A stretch of 6,583 bases of DNA from Cytophagales bacterium (GCA_014379925.1 JACMKY010000452.1:1-6583); one strand, 5' to 3'; positions 1 through 6,376 are shown, counted from the first letter of the stretch. A program made the numbers and translations. The notes: generated by a model not told the origin, from the sequence alone.

Positions 1-18
1 AGTCGGGTGGTCATTCTT

Positions 19-110
19 CAGTGGGCAATAGGCAATGGGCAGTAGGCACAGTAGGCGGTAGGCAAAAGGGAAGAGTGGGCAGTAGGTAGTAGGCAATGAG
101 CAGTTGGCAA
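19..110 (-). repeat. Degenerate 7-bp repeat array, left arm
   Basis: Read on the minus strand this is a run of heptamers of the form A(C/T)TGCC(N). On the plus strand the units are GGGCAAT (23-29), AGGCAAT (30-36), GGGCAGT (37-43), AGGCGGT (53-59), GGGCAGT (77-83), AGGTAGT (84-90), AGGCAAT (91-97) and GAGCAGT (98-104). A 9-bp variant at 44-52 and a 17-bp interruption at 60-76 break the phase. Units vary mainly at the base between blocks and at the purine before the final T. No reading frame here resembles a protein; the minus-strand translation is a low-complexity run of Q, W, A and G imposed by the repeat. It resembles the short tandem heptanucleotide repeats known from other bacterial genomes, but I cannot assign a named family. 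Confidence 0.85.
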
Positions 111-177
111 AGAAGCAGGCAAGGTAAGGGAAAAGAACAACCACGTCGTTACGAACGCAGCTTTACTTTTATTTTCA

Positions 178-261
178 ACTGCCCCCTGCCTACTCTTCCC
201 TTTTGCCAACTGCCCATTGCCCATTGCCAACTGCCTACTGCCCATTGCCTATTGCCAACTG
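178..261 (+). repeat. Degenerate 7-bp repeat array, right arm
   Basis: Seven heptamers lie in perfect phase from 209 to 257: ACTGCCC, ATTGCCC, ATTGCCA, ACTGCCT, ACTGCCC, ATTGCCT and ATTGCCA, then a partial ACTG at 258-261. Two further units (ACTGCCC, CCTGCCT) sit at 178-191, before a 17-bp interruption at 192-208 that is also present, inverted, in the left arm. The array ends 4 bp before the ATG of the glycosyltransferase, so any 5' untranslated region of that gene consists largely of this repeat. Confidence 0.9.
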
Positions 262-265
262 AAGA

Positions 266-1942
266 ATGACCACCCGACTTAAGTACTCGTTGCTGTTTGG
301 CTTGCTGGGTGCGTTGTTCTTCGTGCCGTTCCTGGGTGGGGTACACCTCTTCGACTGGGATGAAATCAACTTTGCCGAATGCACCCGCGAAATGGTGATC
401 ATGCGGGACTACCTGCGGGTTTACATCAACTTCGAGCCCTTCTGGGAAAAACCGCCCTTCTTCTTCTGGATGCAGGCCCTGGCGATGCACGCGTTCGGCA
501 TCAATGAATTCGCCGCCCGTCTACCCAACGCCGCGTGCGGCATCGTTACCCTGATCCTGCTCTTCAACATTGGCAATCGGCTCTACGATGCCCGGTTCGG
601 CTTGCTGTGGGCGGGGGCCTACCTGGGCTCCATCCTGCCGCACCTGTATTTCCGGTCCGGCATCATTGATCCGTACTTCAATCTCTTTATTTTCCTGGGG
701 TTGTACCTGTTCATCCTCTTTTACTGGAAAAAAGACGGCTTTTCGGGCATTCGACTCGCGCGCGGCAAATACGTCTACCTCGTTGCCGGCGGGTTGGTGG
801 TGGGGATGGGGATTCTGACCAAAGGCCCGGTGGCGTACCTGATCGTTTGCCTCACGCTGTTCGTCTACTGGGTGCGGCAACGCTTCCGGTTCTACGTGAG
901 CGTTCCGCAGTTCGGGCTGTTTTCGCTGGCGGCGAGCGTGGTTACCCTCACGTGGTACGGCATCGAGACGGCGGTGCACGGCCCCTGGTTCGTGACTGAA
1001 TTCACCAAGTACCAGTACCGCCTGTTCAGCACGCCCGACGCGGGTCACGCGGGCTTTCCGGGTTACCACTTCGTGGTGTTGCTGGTGGGTTGTTTTCCGG
1101 CTTCCATTTTCGCCCTCCGGGGCTTTCTCGGCACGGGCCAGACGCACGTTTATCAGCGCGATTTCAAGGCGTGGATGGTCATTCTGTTCTGGGTGGTGTT
1201 GATCTTGTTCACCGTCGTCAAATCCAAGATCGTGCACTATTCCTCGATGTGCTACTTTCCCCTTACCTACCTGGCCGCGCTGACGGTTTACCAACTGTTG
1301 AACGGGAAAGTGATTTTCGCCCGGTGGATGAAAGCAGGGCTCTTCCTGATCGCCTCGGTGTGGAGCCTGGCCACCATCGCCCTGCCCTTCGTGGCGCAAC
1401 GCATCGACTTGCTGCGGCCCCTGTTGAGCAAAGACCCCTTTGCCGTCGCCAACCTCGACGCCCGCGTGAACTGGACCGGCTGGGAAGCCATGGCCGGGGT
1501 GGTGCTGATCACGGCCACTTGGCTAGGCATCCGTCGGATGGGCGGCGCATCGCCCGATCCCAACCGGCAGGCGCAGGGAATCGGGCTGCTTTTCGGCGGC
1601 ACGGCGGTTTTCGTGCTGCTCACCCTCACTTTTTTCATCGCCCGCATCGAAGGGTACTCTCAAGGATCGGCCATCCGGTTCTATGAGCGGTTGCAGGGGA
1701 AAGACGTGTACGCGGAGCCGTTCGGTTTCCGCACCTACGGCCACCTGTTCTACACCCGCAAGCAACCCAACCAAACCCTCCGCCCCCGCGACCAAGAGCG
1801 GCTGCTGCGGGGACCGCTGAACAAGGATCTTTACCTGGTAGCCAAGATCACCGCCGCCGCCCCGCTCCGGGCCGACTCGGCCTTCCGGGAACTCGGCTCG
1901 GAGAACGGCTTCGTATTTTTCGTACGCCGGAAGAAAGAATGA
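266..1942 (+). CDS. ArnT/PMT-type (GT-C) membrane glycosyltransferase
   Basis: This 558-residue inner-membrane protein probably transfers a sugar from a polyprenyl-phosphate donor to a cell-envelope acceptor; donor and acceptor cannot be read from the sequence. A membrane segment at about 7-26 is followed by the hallmark periplasmic loop: FDWDE at 29-33 (acidic pair), NFAECTREM at 35-43, and FEPFWEKPP at 56-64, matching the Asp-Glu and Glu-Lys-Pro motifs of ArnT and related PMT-family enzymes. FAARLPNA follows. Roughly 11 further hydrophobic segments extend to about residue 462, and a short polar tail of about 95 residues ends the protein, as in glycosyltransferase family 39-type proteins. 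The start is fixed: an in-frame TGA lies at 260-262, two codons upstream, and the N-terminus fits the family. No Shine-Dalgarno is seen. The gene is convergent with the NYN gene and has no co-directional partner here. Calling it arnT itself would be over-specific. Confidence 0.92.
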   Translation: MTTRLKYSLLFGLLGALFFVPFLGGVHLFDWDEINFAECTREMVIMRDYLRVYINFEPFWEKPPFFFWMQALAMHAFGINEFAARLPNAACGIVTLILLFNIGNRLYDARFGLLWAGAYLGSILPHLYFRSGIIDPYFNLFIFLGLYLFILFYWKKDGFSGIRLARGKYVYLVAGGLVVGMGILTKGPVAYLIVCLTLFVYWVRQRFRFYVSVPQFGLFSLAASVVTLTWYGIETAVHGPWFVTEFTKYQYRLFSTPDAGHAGFPGYHFVVLLVGCFPASIFALRGFLGTGQTHVYQRDFKAWMVILFWVVLILFTVVKSKIVHYSSMCYFPLTYLAALTVYQLLNGKVIFARWMKAGLFLIASVWSLATIALPFVAQRIDLLRPLLSKDPFAVANLDARVNWTGWEAMAGVVLITATWLGIRRMGGASPDPNRQAQGIGLLFGGTAVFVLLTLTFFIARIEGYSQGSAIRFYERLQGKDVYAEPFGFRTYGHLFYTRKQPNQTLRPRDQERLLRGPLNKDLYLVAKITAAAPLRADSAFRELGSENGFVFFVRRKKE

Positions 1943-2032
1943 ATTGAATGTCGAAGTAAAAAGAATGTTTTTATCCTTCGACATTGGATATTCCTTGTTG
2001 GACCGGTTCGCCGGCGCGATTCGACATTCAAT
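1943..2032. terminator. Convergent-gene spacer with nested hairpins, likely bidirectional terminator
   Basis: The spacer between two converging genes holds three copies of one motif. TTGAATGTCGAA at 1944-1955 is the exact inverse of TTCGACATTCAA at 2020-2031 (13 bp counting flanking A/T). Its AATGTCGAAG part (1947-1956) also pairs with CTTCGACATT at 1976-1985. That inner hairpin continues through TAAAAA (1957-1962) and TTTTTA (1968-1973), giving 16 paired bases with a 2-nt bulge (TC, 1974-1975) and a 5-nt loop. The two pairings exclude each other. The A5/T5 tracts near the loop and the position past both stop codons suggest transcription termination from either side, but there is no classic U-tract after the stem. 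The distal arm contains the stop codon of the NYN gene at 2028-2030. Confidence 0.6.
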
Positions 2033-2966
2033 CTTTCGGCTTACTGCCCGCCTCCCACTTCTTCACGTCGATGGCGATGTCCTGACCCTTGTCTCCCCGG
2101 GCGATGTGGAATTCGACGGGATCCCCTTCGCGCAGCTCGTTAAAATCGCCTTCCTGCACGCTGGTCCAGTGGAAGAACAGGTTATTGGGGGGAAAATGGA
2201 TGAAGCCGTAACCATTCTTGAGGTTGTGGATGGTGCTTTGGTGCAACCCGTTGCCCGTCCCTTCCCCTGGCGGGACCTTGGTAGTGAACCGGGAGACGGC
2301 ATTCGCTTCCCGGAACACAAACAGGTTGTTGATGACGGATTCATTTTTCTTCACCTTGTTGTCGATGAGTTCCTGCATCGAAATCGGATAGGTGACCTCC
2401 TTGAGCAAGTCCAGCGAAGTGGTGGTTTTTTGAAGCTTGCCGGTTCGTTCATCGGTGTATTCAAAATCCCAGCCCAGTACCATGACCCGGGTGCCGAGGG
2501 TGTTGAGTTTGCGGATCAGCGAGACGTAGTCGCCGTCGCAGGCGATGAGCACCACCACATTGAAGCGTTTGTAGATGGCTAGCTCAAAGGCTTCCAGGGC
2601 CAGCCACACGTCAATGCCTTTTTCTTCGTGGCGGCCATCCTTGGAGCGAAGCGGCAGGTAGTGCGTGACCACGCCCTCGTTCATGAGGATGTCGTCGAAA
2701 ATCCGTTCGGAGAATATTTTGTTGGTTTCGTCGGCTTCGTGGGCGCTCAGTCGACCCCGGAAGTAATGGGCGTCCACCACCTGGCACAGCCGCACGTCGG
2801 TTCCTTCGTACTGGGCGACCTGGCTGCGAATGAATTCGTGCAGGCCCGCGATGCTCAGGCGGGCCTTGCGGCTGTGTTCGTAGTTGTAGTAGTTGCTAAC
2901 GTGAAGAAAATAATTGCCGTCGTAGAATACCCCGATGCGGGTCAGTTTGGTATCAAAATCAGCCAT
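2028..2966 (-). CDS. NYN (LabA/DUF88-type) domain protein with C-terminal cold-shock domain
   Basis: This 312-residue protein is predicted to be cytoplasmic and to act on RNA. Residues 10-165 form an NYN domain (PIN-like, metal-dependent nuclease fold). The opening motif GVFYDGNYF (12-20) supplies D16 and N18; KGIDVWLALEAFELA (116-130) supplies D119; VLIACDGDYVSLIRKL (139-154) supplies D144 and D146; the strand VMVLG (161-165) closes the fold. All expected acidic metal ligands are present, so it is probably active. A linker (about 166-240) leads to a cold-shock domain at about 243-304 with RNP1-like NGYGFIHF (251-258) and RNP2-like LFFHWTSV (263-270). Family knowledge suggests RNA cleavage with the second domain as an RNA-binding module; the substrate is unknown. 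The start is fixed by an in-frame TAA two codons upstream. No Shine-Dalgarno is visible. The gene is divergent from the reductase and convergent with the glycosyltransferase, so it is probably monocistronic. Confidence 0.92.
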   Translation of the reverse strand: MADFDTKLTRIGVFYDGNYFLHVSNYYNYEHSRKARLSIAGLHEFIRSQVAQYEGTDVRLCQVVDAHYFRGRLSAHEADETNKIFSERIFDDILMNEGVVTHYLPLRSKDGRHEEKGIDVWLALEAFELAIYKRFNVVVLIACDGDYVSLIRKLNTLGTRVMVLGWDFEYTDERTGKLQKTTTSLDLLKEVTYPISMQELIDNKVKKNESVINNLFVFREANAVSRFTTKVPPGEGTGNGLHQSTIHNLKNGYGFIHFPPNNLFFHWTSVQEGDFNELREGDPVEFHIARGDKGQDIAIDVKKWEAGSKPKD

Positions 2967-2971
2967 GGATT

Positions 2972-3131
2972 ATCGATGAAATATCAGTTGCCAGCCGCCG
3001 GGTTGTTTTCGCGGAATGCCGCCCAATTGAATCATTCAATCAGCGTAATCAGCGGTCGTCATCGATGGAATATCTCGCGGACCGCCGGGCTATTTTCATT
3101 GAATCATTTAATCAGTGTAATCAGCGGTCGT
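2972..3131. repeat. Diverged direct repeat in the divergent intergenic region
   Basis: Two imperfect copies lie head to tail. Copy 1 (2972-3059) and copy 2 (3061-3131) both begin ATCGATG(A/G)AATATC, share CGCCGGG and TTTTC in the middle, and end with TTGAATCATT(C/T)AATCAG(C/T)G followed by TAATCAGCGGTCGT. Copy 1 is about 16 bp longer because of an insert containing the small hairpin GCGGAATGCCGC (3011-3022). Each copy ends with its own short direct repeat of the AATCAGCG type. Copy 1 also contains ATTGAA-TCA-TTCAAT (3026-3040), a perfect 6-bp inverted repeat; copy 2 keeps it with one mismatch. No reading frame in this stretch looks coding. It must contain or flank the promoters of both divergent genes, but I see no element good enough to call. 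The many differences indicate an old duplication. Confidence 0.85.
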
Positions 3132-3179
3132 AAATTTAGGACATAAATCGGGAGTAAAAGTCCCTTTTTCGGTAGATTG

Positions 3180-3217
3180 CTCCGGTAGTGCGCCTGATCA
3201 GGACGTTTCATCCGGAG
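3180..3217 (+). promoter_or_regulatory. Nested inverted repeats upstream of the reductase gene
   Basis: CTCCGG at 3180-3185 pairs with CCGGAG at 3212-3217, enclosing the perfect 10-bp palindrome CCTGATCAGG at 3193-3202. The structure lies 29 bp before the reductase ATG, where an operator or a structured leader would be expected. Just upstream, GGGA (3150-3153) and TCCC (3161-3164) form a weak 4-bp stem followed by TTTTT (3165-3169), a possible but poor attenuator-like element. Function is inference from position and symmetry only. Confidence 0.35.
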
Positions 3218-3246
3218 TTAAGTGCTCCTCACCACCATCTTCTTTT

Positions 3247-4605
3247 ATGCCTTACGATTTTGATTTGCTGGTGATCGGCACCGGACCGGCGGGCAACGTG
3301 GCCGCCTCGGAGTGCCGACGGGCCGGCTGGAAAGTGGCCCTGGTCGAAAACCGGCTGGTGGGGGGTGCCTGCGCTTTGCGGGCCTGCGATCCGAAGAAAA
3401 TCCTGCTCGCCGCCGCCGAGGGGTTCGACTGGGTGCATCGGATGCGCGACAAGGGTTTGACTTCCGACGATATTCGCATTGACTGGCGCGACCTGATGCG
3501 CTTTAAACGGAGCTTTACCGAAACCGTACCCAAGAACAAGGAGGAGGAATACGCCCGGGCGGGCATCACGGTGCTCAAAGGAACGGCCCAGTTCACGGGA
3601 GAGGCCACGGTGGAGGTAGCCGGCAAGGAATATTCCGCTAACCGGATCCTGATTGCCACCGGCTCAGTGCCCGCGCCCGCGTCCTTCGAAGGCAGCGAAC
3701 ACCTGACCAACAGCGACCATTTCCTCGACGCCGACCAACTTCCCGCCCGGATCGTTTTCGTGGGGGCGGGGTACGTTTCGTTCGAGCTGGCCCACCTGGC
3801 GGCCCGGGCCGGGGCGCAGGTGCAGATTGTGGACCGGGGGGCGGCTCCCCTGGGAAAATTCGACCCCGACCTGACCGACCACCTGCTCAAGGCCTCCCAA
3901 TCCATCGGCGTGGACATCCGGCTGAATGCCCGCATTGAGGCGCTGGATAAGGTTCCCGGCGGGTATCAGTTGCATTTCGTCAACGACGCCGGCAAGCACA
4001 CGCTCGAGGCCGATTGGGTGGTGCACGGAGCGGGCAGAAAACCGAACGTGGGATCGCTGGAGCCCAAAAAAGCCGGGGTCGAACTCAACGAGGAAGGGGG
4101 TATCCGGGTGAATGATTCCCTCCAGAGCGAGAGCAACCCGCACGTGTTCGCGGCGGGTGATGCCATCGGCACGTTTCCCGCCCTGACGCCCGTGGCCACC
4201 ATGCACGCCGCTTTGCTCACGCAGAACTGGCTCGAAGACAAAAAGCTGAAAACCGATCACCGGGTCATCCCTTCCGTCGCTTTCACCCTCCCGCCCATCG
4301 CTTCCGTGGGATTGCACGAACAGGAAGCGAAGGAAAAGGGACTGGCAGTGAAAGTGGCCCACGGCAGCATGGTCAACTGGTACGCCCACCGCCGGATCGG
4401 GGACGACTTCGCGGCCTACAAAACCCTCGTCGATGCCCAAACGGGCCAAGTGCTGGGCGCGCACCTGCTGGGACACCACTCGGACGAATTGATCAACCTC
4501 TTTGCCCTCGCCATCCGCGCGGGACTCACGGCCGGGCAGATGAAGGAAACGGTGTACGCCTACCCCACCCACGCCTCCAACATCCGGTATATGCTGCCTG
4601 CGTAA
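3247..4605 (+). CDS. FAD-dependent pyridine nucleotide-disulfide oxidoreductase (class I-like)
   Basis: This 452-residue cytoplasmic flavoenzyme belongs to the glutathione reductase / dihydrolipoamide dehydrogenase / mercuric reductase superfamily. The FAD-binding motif GTGPAG is at 11-16, with E34 at the end of the second strand. The redox-active disulfide is CALRAC (C42, C47), followed by DPKK, where K50 fits the flavin-contacting lysine. ATGS is at 137-140. The second dinucleotide-binding motif is GAGYVS (173-178) with E180; D196 after the next strand suggests NADH rather than NADPH. GAGRKPN (261-267) and FAAGDA (301-306, FAD-binding D305) follow, and a C-terminal dimerisation domain starts near 338. 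The usual C-terminal His-x-x-x-x-Glu catalytic pair is absent: the region reads YAYPTHASN (437-445), with Y439 where His is expected. A heavy-metal-binding N-terminal domain and a C-terminal Cys pair are also absent, so this is not ordinary MerA. Substrate unknown. The start agrees with family N-termini; the upstream pyrimidine tract gives no Shine-Dalgarno. The stop lies 9 bp from the end of viaA. Confidence 0.93.
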   Translation: MPYDFDLLVIGTGPAGNVAASECRRAGWKVALVENRLVGGACALRACDPKKILLAAAEGFDWVHRMRDKGLTSDDIRIDWRDLMRFKRSFTETVPKNKEEEYARAGITVLKGTAQFTGEATVEVAGKEYSANRILIATGSVPAPASFEGSEHLTNSDHFLDADQLPARIVFVGAGYVSFELAHLAARAGAQVQIVDRGAAPLGKFDPDLTDHLLKASQSIGVDIRLNARIEALDKVPGGYQLHFVNDAGKHTLEADWVVHGAGRKPNVGSLEPKKAGVELNEEGGIRVNDSLQSESNPHVFAAGDAIGTFPALTPVATMHAALLTQNWLEDKKLKTDHRVIPSVAFTLPPIASVGLHEQEAKEKGLAVKVAHGSMVNWYAHRRIGDDFAAYKTLVDAQTGQVLGAHLLGHHSDELINLFALAIRAGLTAGQMKETVYAYPTHASNIRYMLPA

Positions 4606-4614
4606 TGCCATCCG

Positions 4615-6264
4615 CTAACCGGTCTTTTCCAGTTTGCGCAGGTCGTGGGCCAACTGCCGGGCGATCTCCTTGTTTTGCGGCTCGTACACCCAGTAGTTGT
4701 CAAACAGTTCGACCACGGCGGAGTTGGCAAATTCGGACACGGTAAGACTGTGGAACTGGGTGCCCTTGCGCTGCTCCGCCTTCATCCGCTCGATGATGTC
4801 GGCGCGGATTTCGTACATCACGAAGTCGGACACCATCAGCACGTCGGCATCCTGGTAGTCGTGGGTGGCGAGCATCCGCATGGCTTCCGACAGGGCCGGA
4901 ACCACGTCGGTGCCGCCGTTGAAACCCATGCTCAGGAACTTCACTACCTTGTCCAACGAGTTTTCCAGTTCCAGCAGGTTGATGGTTTGCAAGCCCGCGG
5001 AGAAGGAGATGAGGTAGCACTTGCGTTTCTCGCGCGCCGCCATCTTGATGAGGGCGAAACAAAGCACTTTCGCCACCTGTTCGGGCGTGCCCTCCATCGA
5101 ACCGCTGGTATCGATGCAGACGATGAACGGCCCCCGGTCGCGTTGGCGGGTCTGTTCGCGCTTGCCGGCCGATACCTGGTTGCCCCGCACCAGTTCGCGG
5201 CCCTGGTACTGGTGGGAAAGCAGTTGCTTGTCGGCAAATTTCTTGAAGAAGAGCATTTCGGTGAGGTCGTCGCCGAGCAGACCCGCTTCGGAGGGGAGCA
5301 TCCGGTTGAGGTCGTCGCTGGCGTGGATGCCGTCGATTTCGGTCGGTTCGGCCGCGCTGCTCCGCCATTCGCTCTTGGCGATCACCTGTTCGTACCACTC
5401 CTCGGCCAGTTCGGTTTGCGCTTCCCGGAGCTTGCCCAGCAGATCGGCCAGTTCGCGGATGGATTTTTCGTCCTTCAGCAGCGTGGCGTACCGGCTCAGC
5501 ACGTCGAAGTTGGTCTGCTTCCAGAGGCCTTTTGACAGGTCCCAGAAGCGACCCACTTCCAGCGTGAAAGGCTCCATCAGGTCAAACAGTTGCTGGTATT
5601 CCGCCACCTTGGCGTAGAGCAGGTCCCGGAATTTCTTCATCTCCTCCCCTACCCTTCCCAACTCGTATTGCAGCGCCTTGGCCGTGAGCACGGCTTCCCA
5701 CTGGTCGAGCAGGTCGGTGATGAGCAGGTCGGCCCGGCGGAATTCTTCGGCCTCCGGATTGGCGCGCAGGCGTTGCAGGAAAGCGGCCCGGTCGCGAAAA
5801 ATGGTGTCGAACTGCTGCTCGTAAAACCGCGCGTCCACTTCCTCGCGGGTGTGGTGTTCCTTGAGGTGGTTGGTGAGGTGGTACCAGGTTTCGGCGAAAA
5901 GGGACAGGGGGCGGTCGCGCCACGAATGCAGGCGCCGGAGTTCGTCCTGGTACGGGTTTTCAGCCTTCACCTGATGGTGCGTTTTGCGCATCCACTGGAG
6001 CGTATCCTGGATGATCTGGTCGGTGAGGCTTTCGTTGCCCGCGCAGATACCCAGCATTCCCTGGTGCGAAAAAACCTGATCGAGCGTGGTCTTGAAGTAA
6101 TCGAACTCCGGGCTCTCGTAGCGCAGCGGCATCAGGTGTTCGTTGGCGTGCACTTTGGCGTACAGGTAGTGCACCAGGTAACGCCGGGTAGCCTTGTCGA
6201 ACAGGTTACCGAATTCGATAAAGGGCGCAAACTGTTCTTCAATTCCGCGGAGGCGCTTTTGCAT
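4615..6264 (-). CDS. viaA: ViaA-like von Willebrand factor A domain protein
   Basis: This protein of 549 residues has a long, charged, mostly helical N-terminal part (about 1-375) and a C-terminal vWA domain (about 378-520). The vWA core RGPFIVCIDTSGSM closely matches E. coli ViaA as I remember it, as do FLSMGFNGGTD and DADVLMVSDF. The metal-ion-dependent adhesion site is complete: D385, S387 and S389 (DxSxS), T452 in GGTD, and D480 in VSDF. In E. coli, ViaA (about 480 residues) partners the MoxR-family AAA+ ATPase RavA and has been linked to respiratory complexes and aminoglycoside sensitivity; that role is inferred here by homology. This protein is longer than the E. coli one. There is no signal peptide or membrane segment, so it is probably cytoplasmic or membrane-associated. 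ATG 6264 is the only ATG start before an in-frame TAA about 29 codons upstream. No ravA is adjacent: the gene upstream is TonB-like and the reductase converges on the 3' end. Confidence 0.9.
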   Translation of the reverse strand: MQKRLRGIEEQFAPFIEFGNLFDKATRRYLVHYLYAKVHANEHLMPLRYESPEFDYFKTTLDQVFSHQGMLGICAGNESLTDQIIQDTLQWMRKTHHQVKAENPYQDELRRLHSWRDRPLSLFAETWYHLTNHLKEHHTREEVDARFYEQQFDTIFRDRAAFLQRLRANPEAEEFRRADLLITDLLDQWEAVLTAKALQYELGRVGEEMKKFRDLLYAKVAEYQQLFDLMEPFTLEVGRFWDLSKGLWKQTNFDVLSRYATLLKDEKSIRELADLLGKLREAQTELAEEWYEQVIAKSEWRSSAAEPTEIDGIHASDDLNRMLPSEAGLLGDDLTEMLFFKKFADKQLLSHQYQGRELVRGNQVSAGKREQTRQRDRGPFIVCIDTSGSMEGTPEQVAKVLCFALIKMAAREKRKCYLISFSAGLQTINLLELENSLDKVVKFLSMGFNGGTDVVPALSEAMRMLATHDYQDADVLMVSDFVMYEIRADIIERMKAEQRKGTQFHSLTVSEFANSAVVELFDNYWVYEPQNKEIARQLAHDLRKLEKTG

Positions 6265-6376
6265 ACTTGCTAAACGCGCCGGGTTGTGGGGTTGTTCAGG
6301 ATGGTGGAAACTCGGACGAGAACGGAACGGCTGGCAAAGGTTTGCTGATTATCTCGATTTTTGTAATACTTGCACA

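Larger units (their letters stand above)
1..279. repeat. Long imperfect inverted repeat overlapping the glycosyltransferase start
   Basis: The outer arms at 1-48 and 232-279 are reverse complements with 47 of 48 positions matching; the one mismatch is at 23. A second perfect 16-bp block follows: 61-76 pairs with 192-207 (key part GGCAAAAGGGAAGAGT). Between the two blocks the right arm carries extra 7-bp units, so the arms have diverged by unit gain or loss. The unpaired centre is about 105-177 and contains no convincing promoter or gene; TACTTTTA at 164-171 only partly resembles the Bacteroidota -7 element and has no matching -33 partner. The right arm covers the start codon and first four codons of the glycosyltransferase. 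The left arm reaches the window edge, so its full length is unknown. The structure could extrude as a cruciform or fold as a long hairpin in RNA. Its origin and role are not known to me. Confidence 0.9.

Noticed and set aside
19..261. Possible CRISPR array
   Set aside because: The repeats are 7 bp, degenerate and contiguous, with no unique spacers of regular length.
1..279. Possible insertion sequence or MITE with terminal inverted repeats
   Set aside because: No target-site duplication can be tested because the left arm meets the window edge, there is no transposase, and the arms are repeat arrays rather than defined termini. Left as an unclassified inverted repeat.
18..490. Two minus-strand frames through the heptamer arrays (18-245 and 149-490)
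   Set aside because: Their translations are low-complexity strings produced by the 7-bp repeat and the antisense of the glycosyltransferase; there is no credible protein.
521..1399. Long open frame antisense to the glycosyltransferase (292 codons)
   Set aside because: It lies opposite a clear family member and its translation is rich in His, Gln, Arg and Glu with no domain-like pattern, as expected from the complement of a GC-rich membrane-protein gene.
3131..3138. TAAATTTA as a Bacteroidota -7 promoter element for the reductase
   Set aside because: The final G of the consensus is missing and no TTTG-like -33 element lies at the expected distance upstream.
1944..3146. Plus-strand frames (1944-2582 and 2628-3146) opposite the NYN gene
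   Set aside because: They mirror the NYN-cold-shock gene, whose two domains are well supported; the second frame merely runs on into the intergenic repeats.
3150..3169. GGGA-loop-TCCC followed by T5 as an intrinsic terminator
   Set aside because: A 4-bp stem is too weak for a separate call and there is no gene upstream on the plus strand for it to terminate.
3664..4611. Long open frame antisense to the reductase (315 codons)
   Set aside because: Its composition follows from the reverse complement of GC-rich codons, no motif is recognisable, and the sense gene has all family motifs.
4645..5535. Long open frame antisense to viaA (296 codons)
   Set aside because: The sense strand holds a complete vWA metal site; the antisense translation is a repetitive G/V/H/L-rich shadow.
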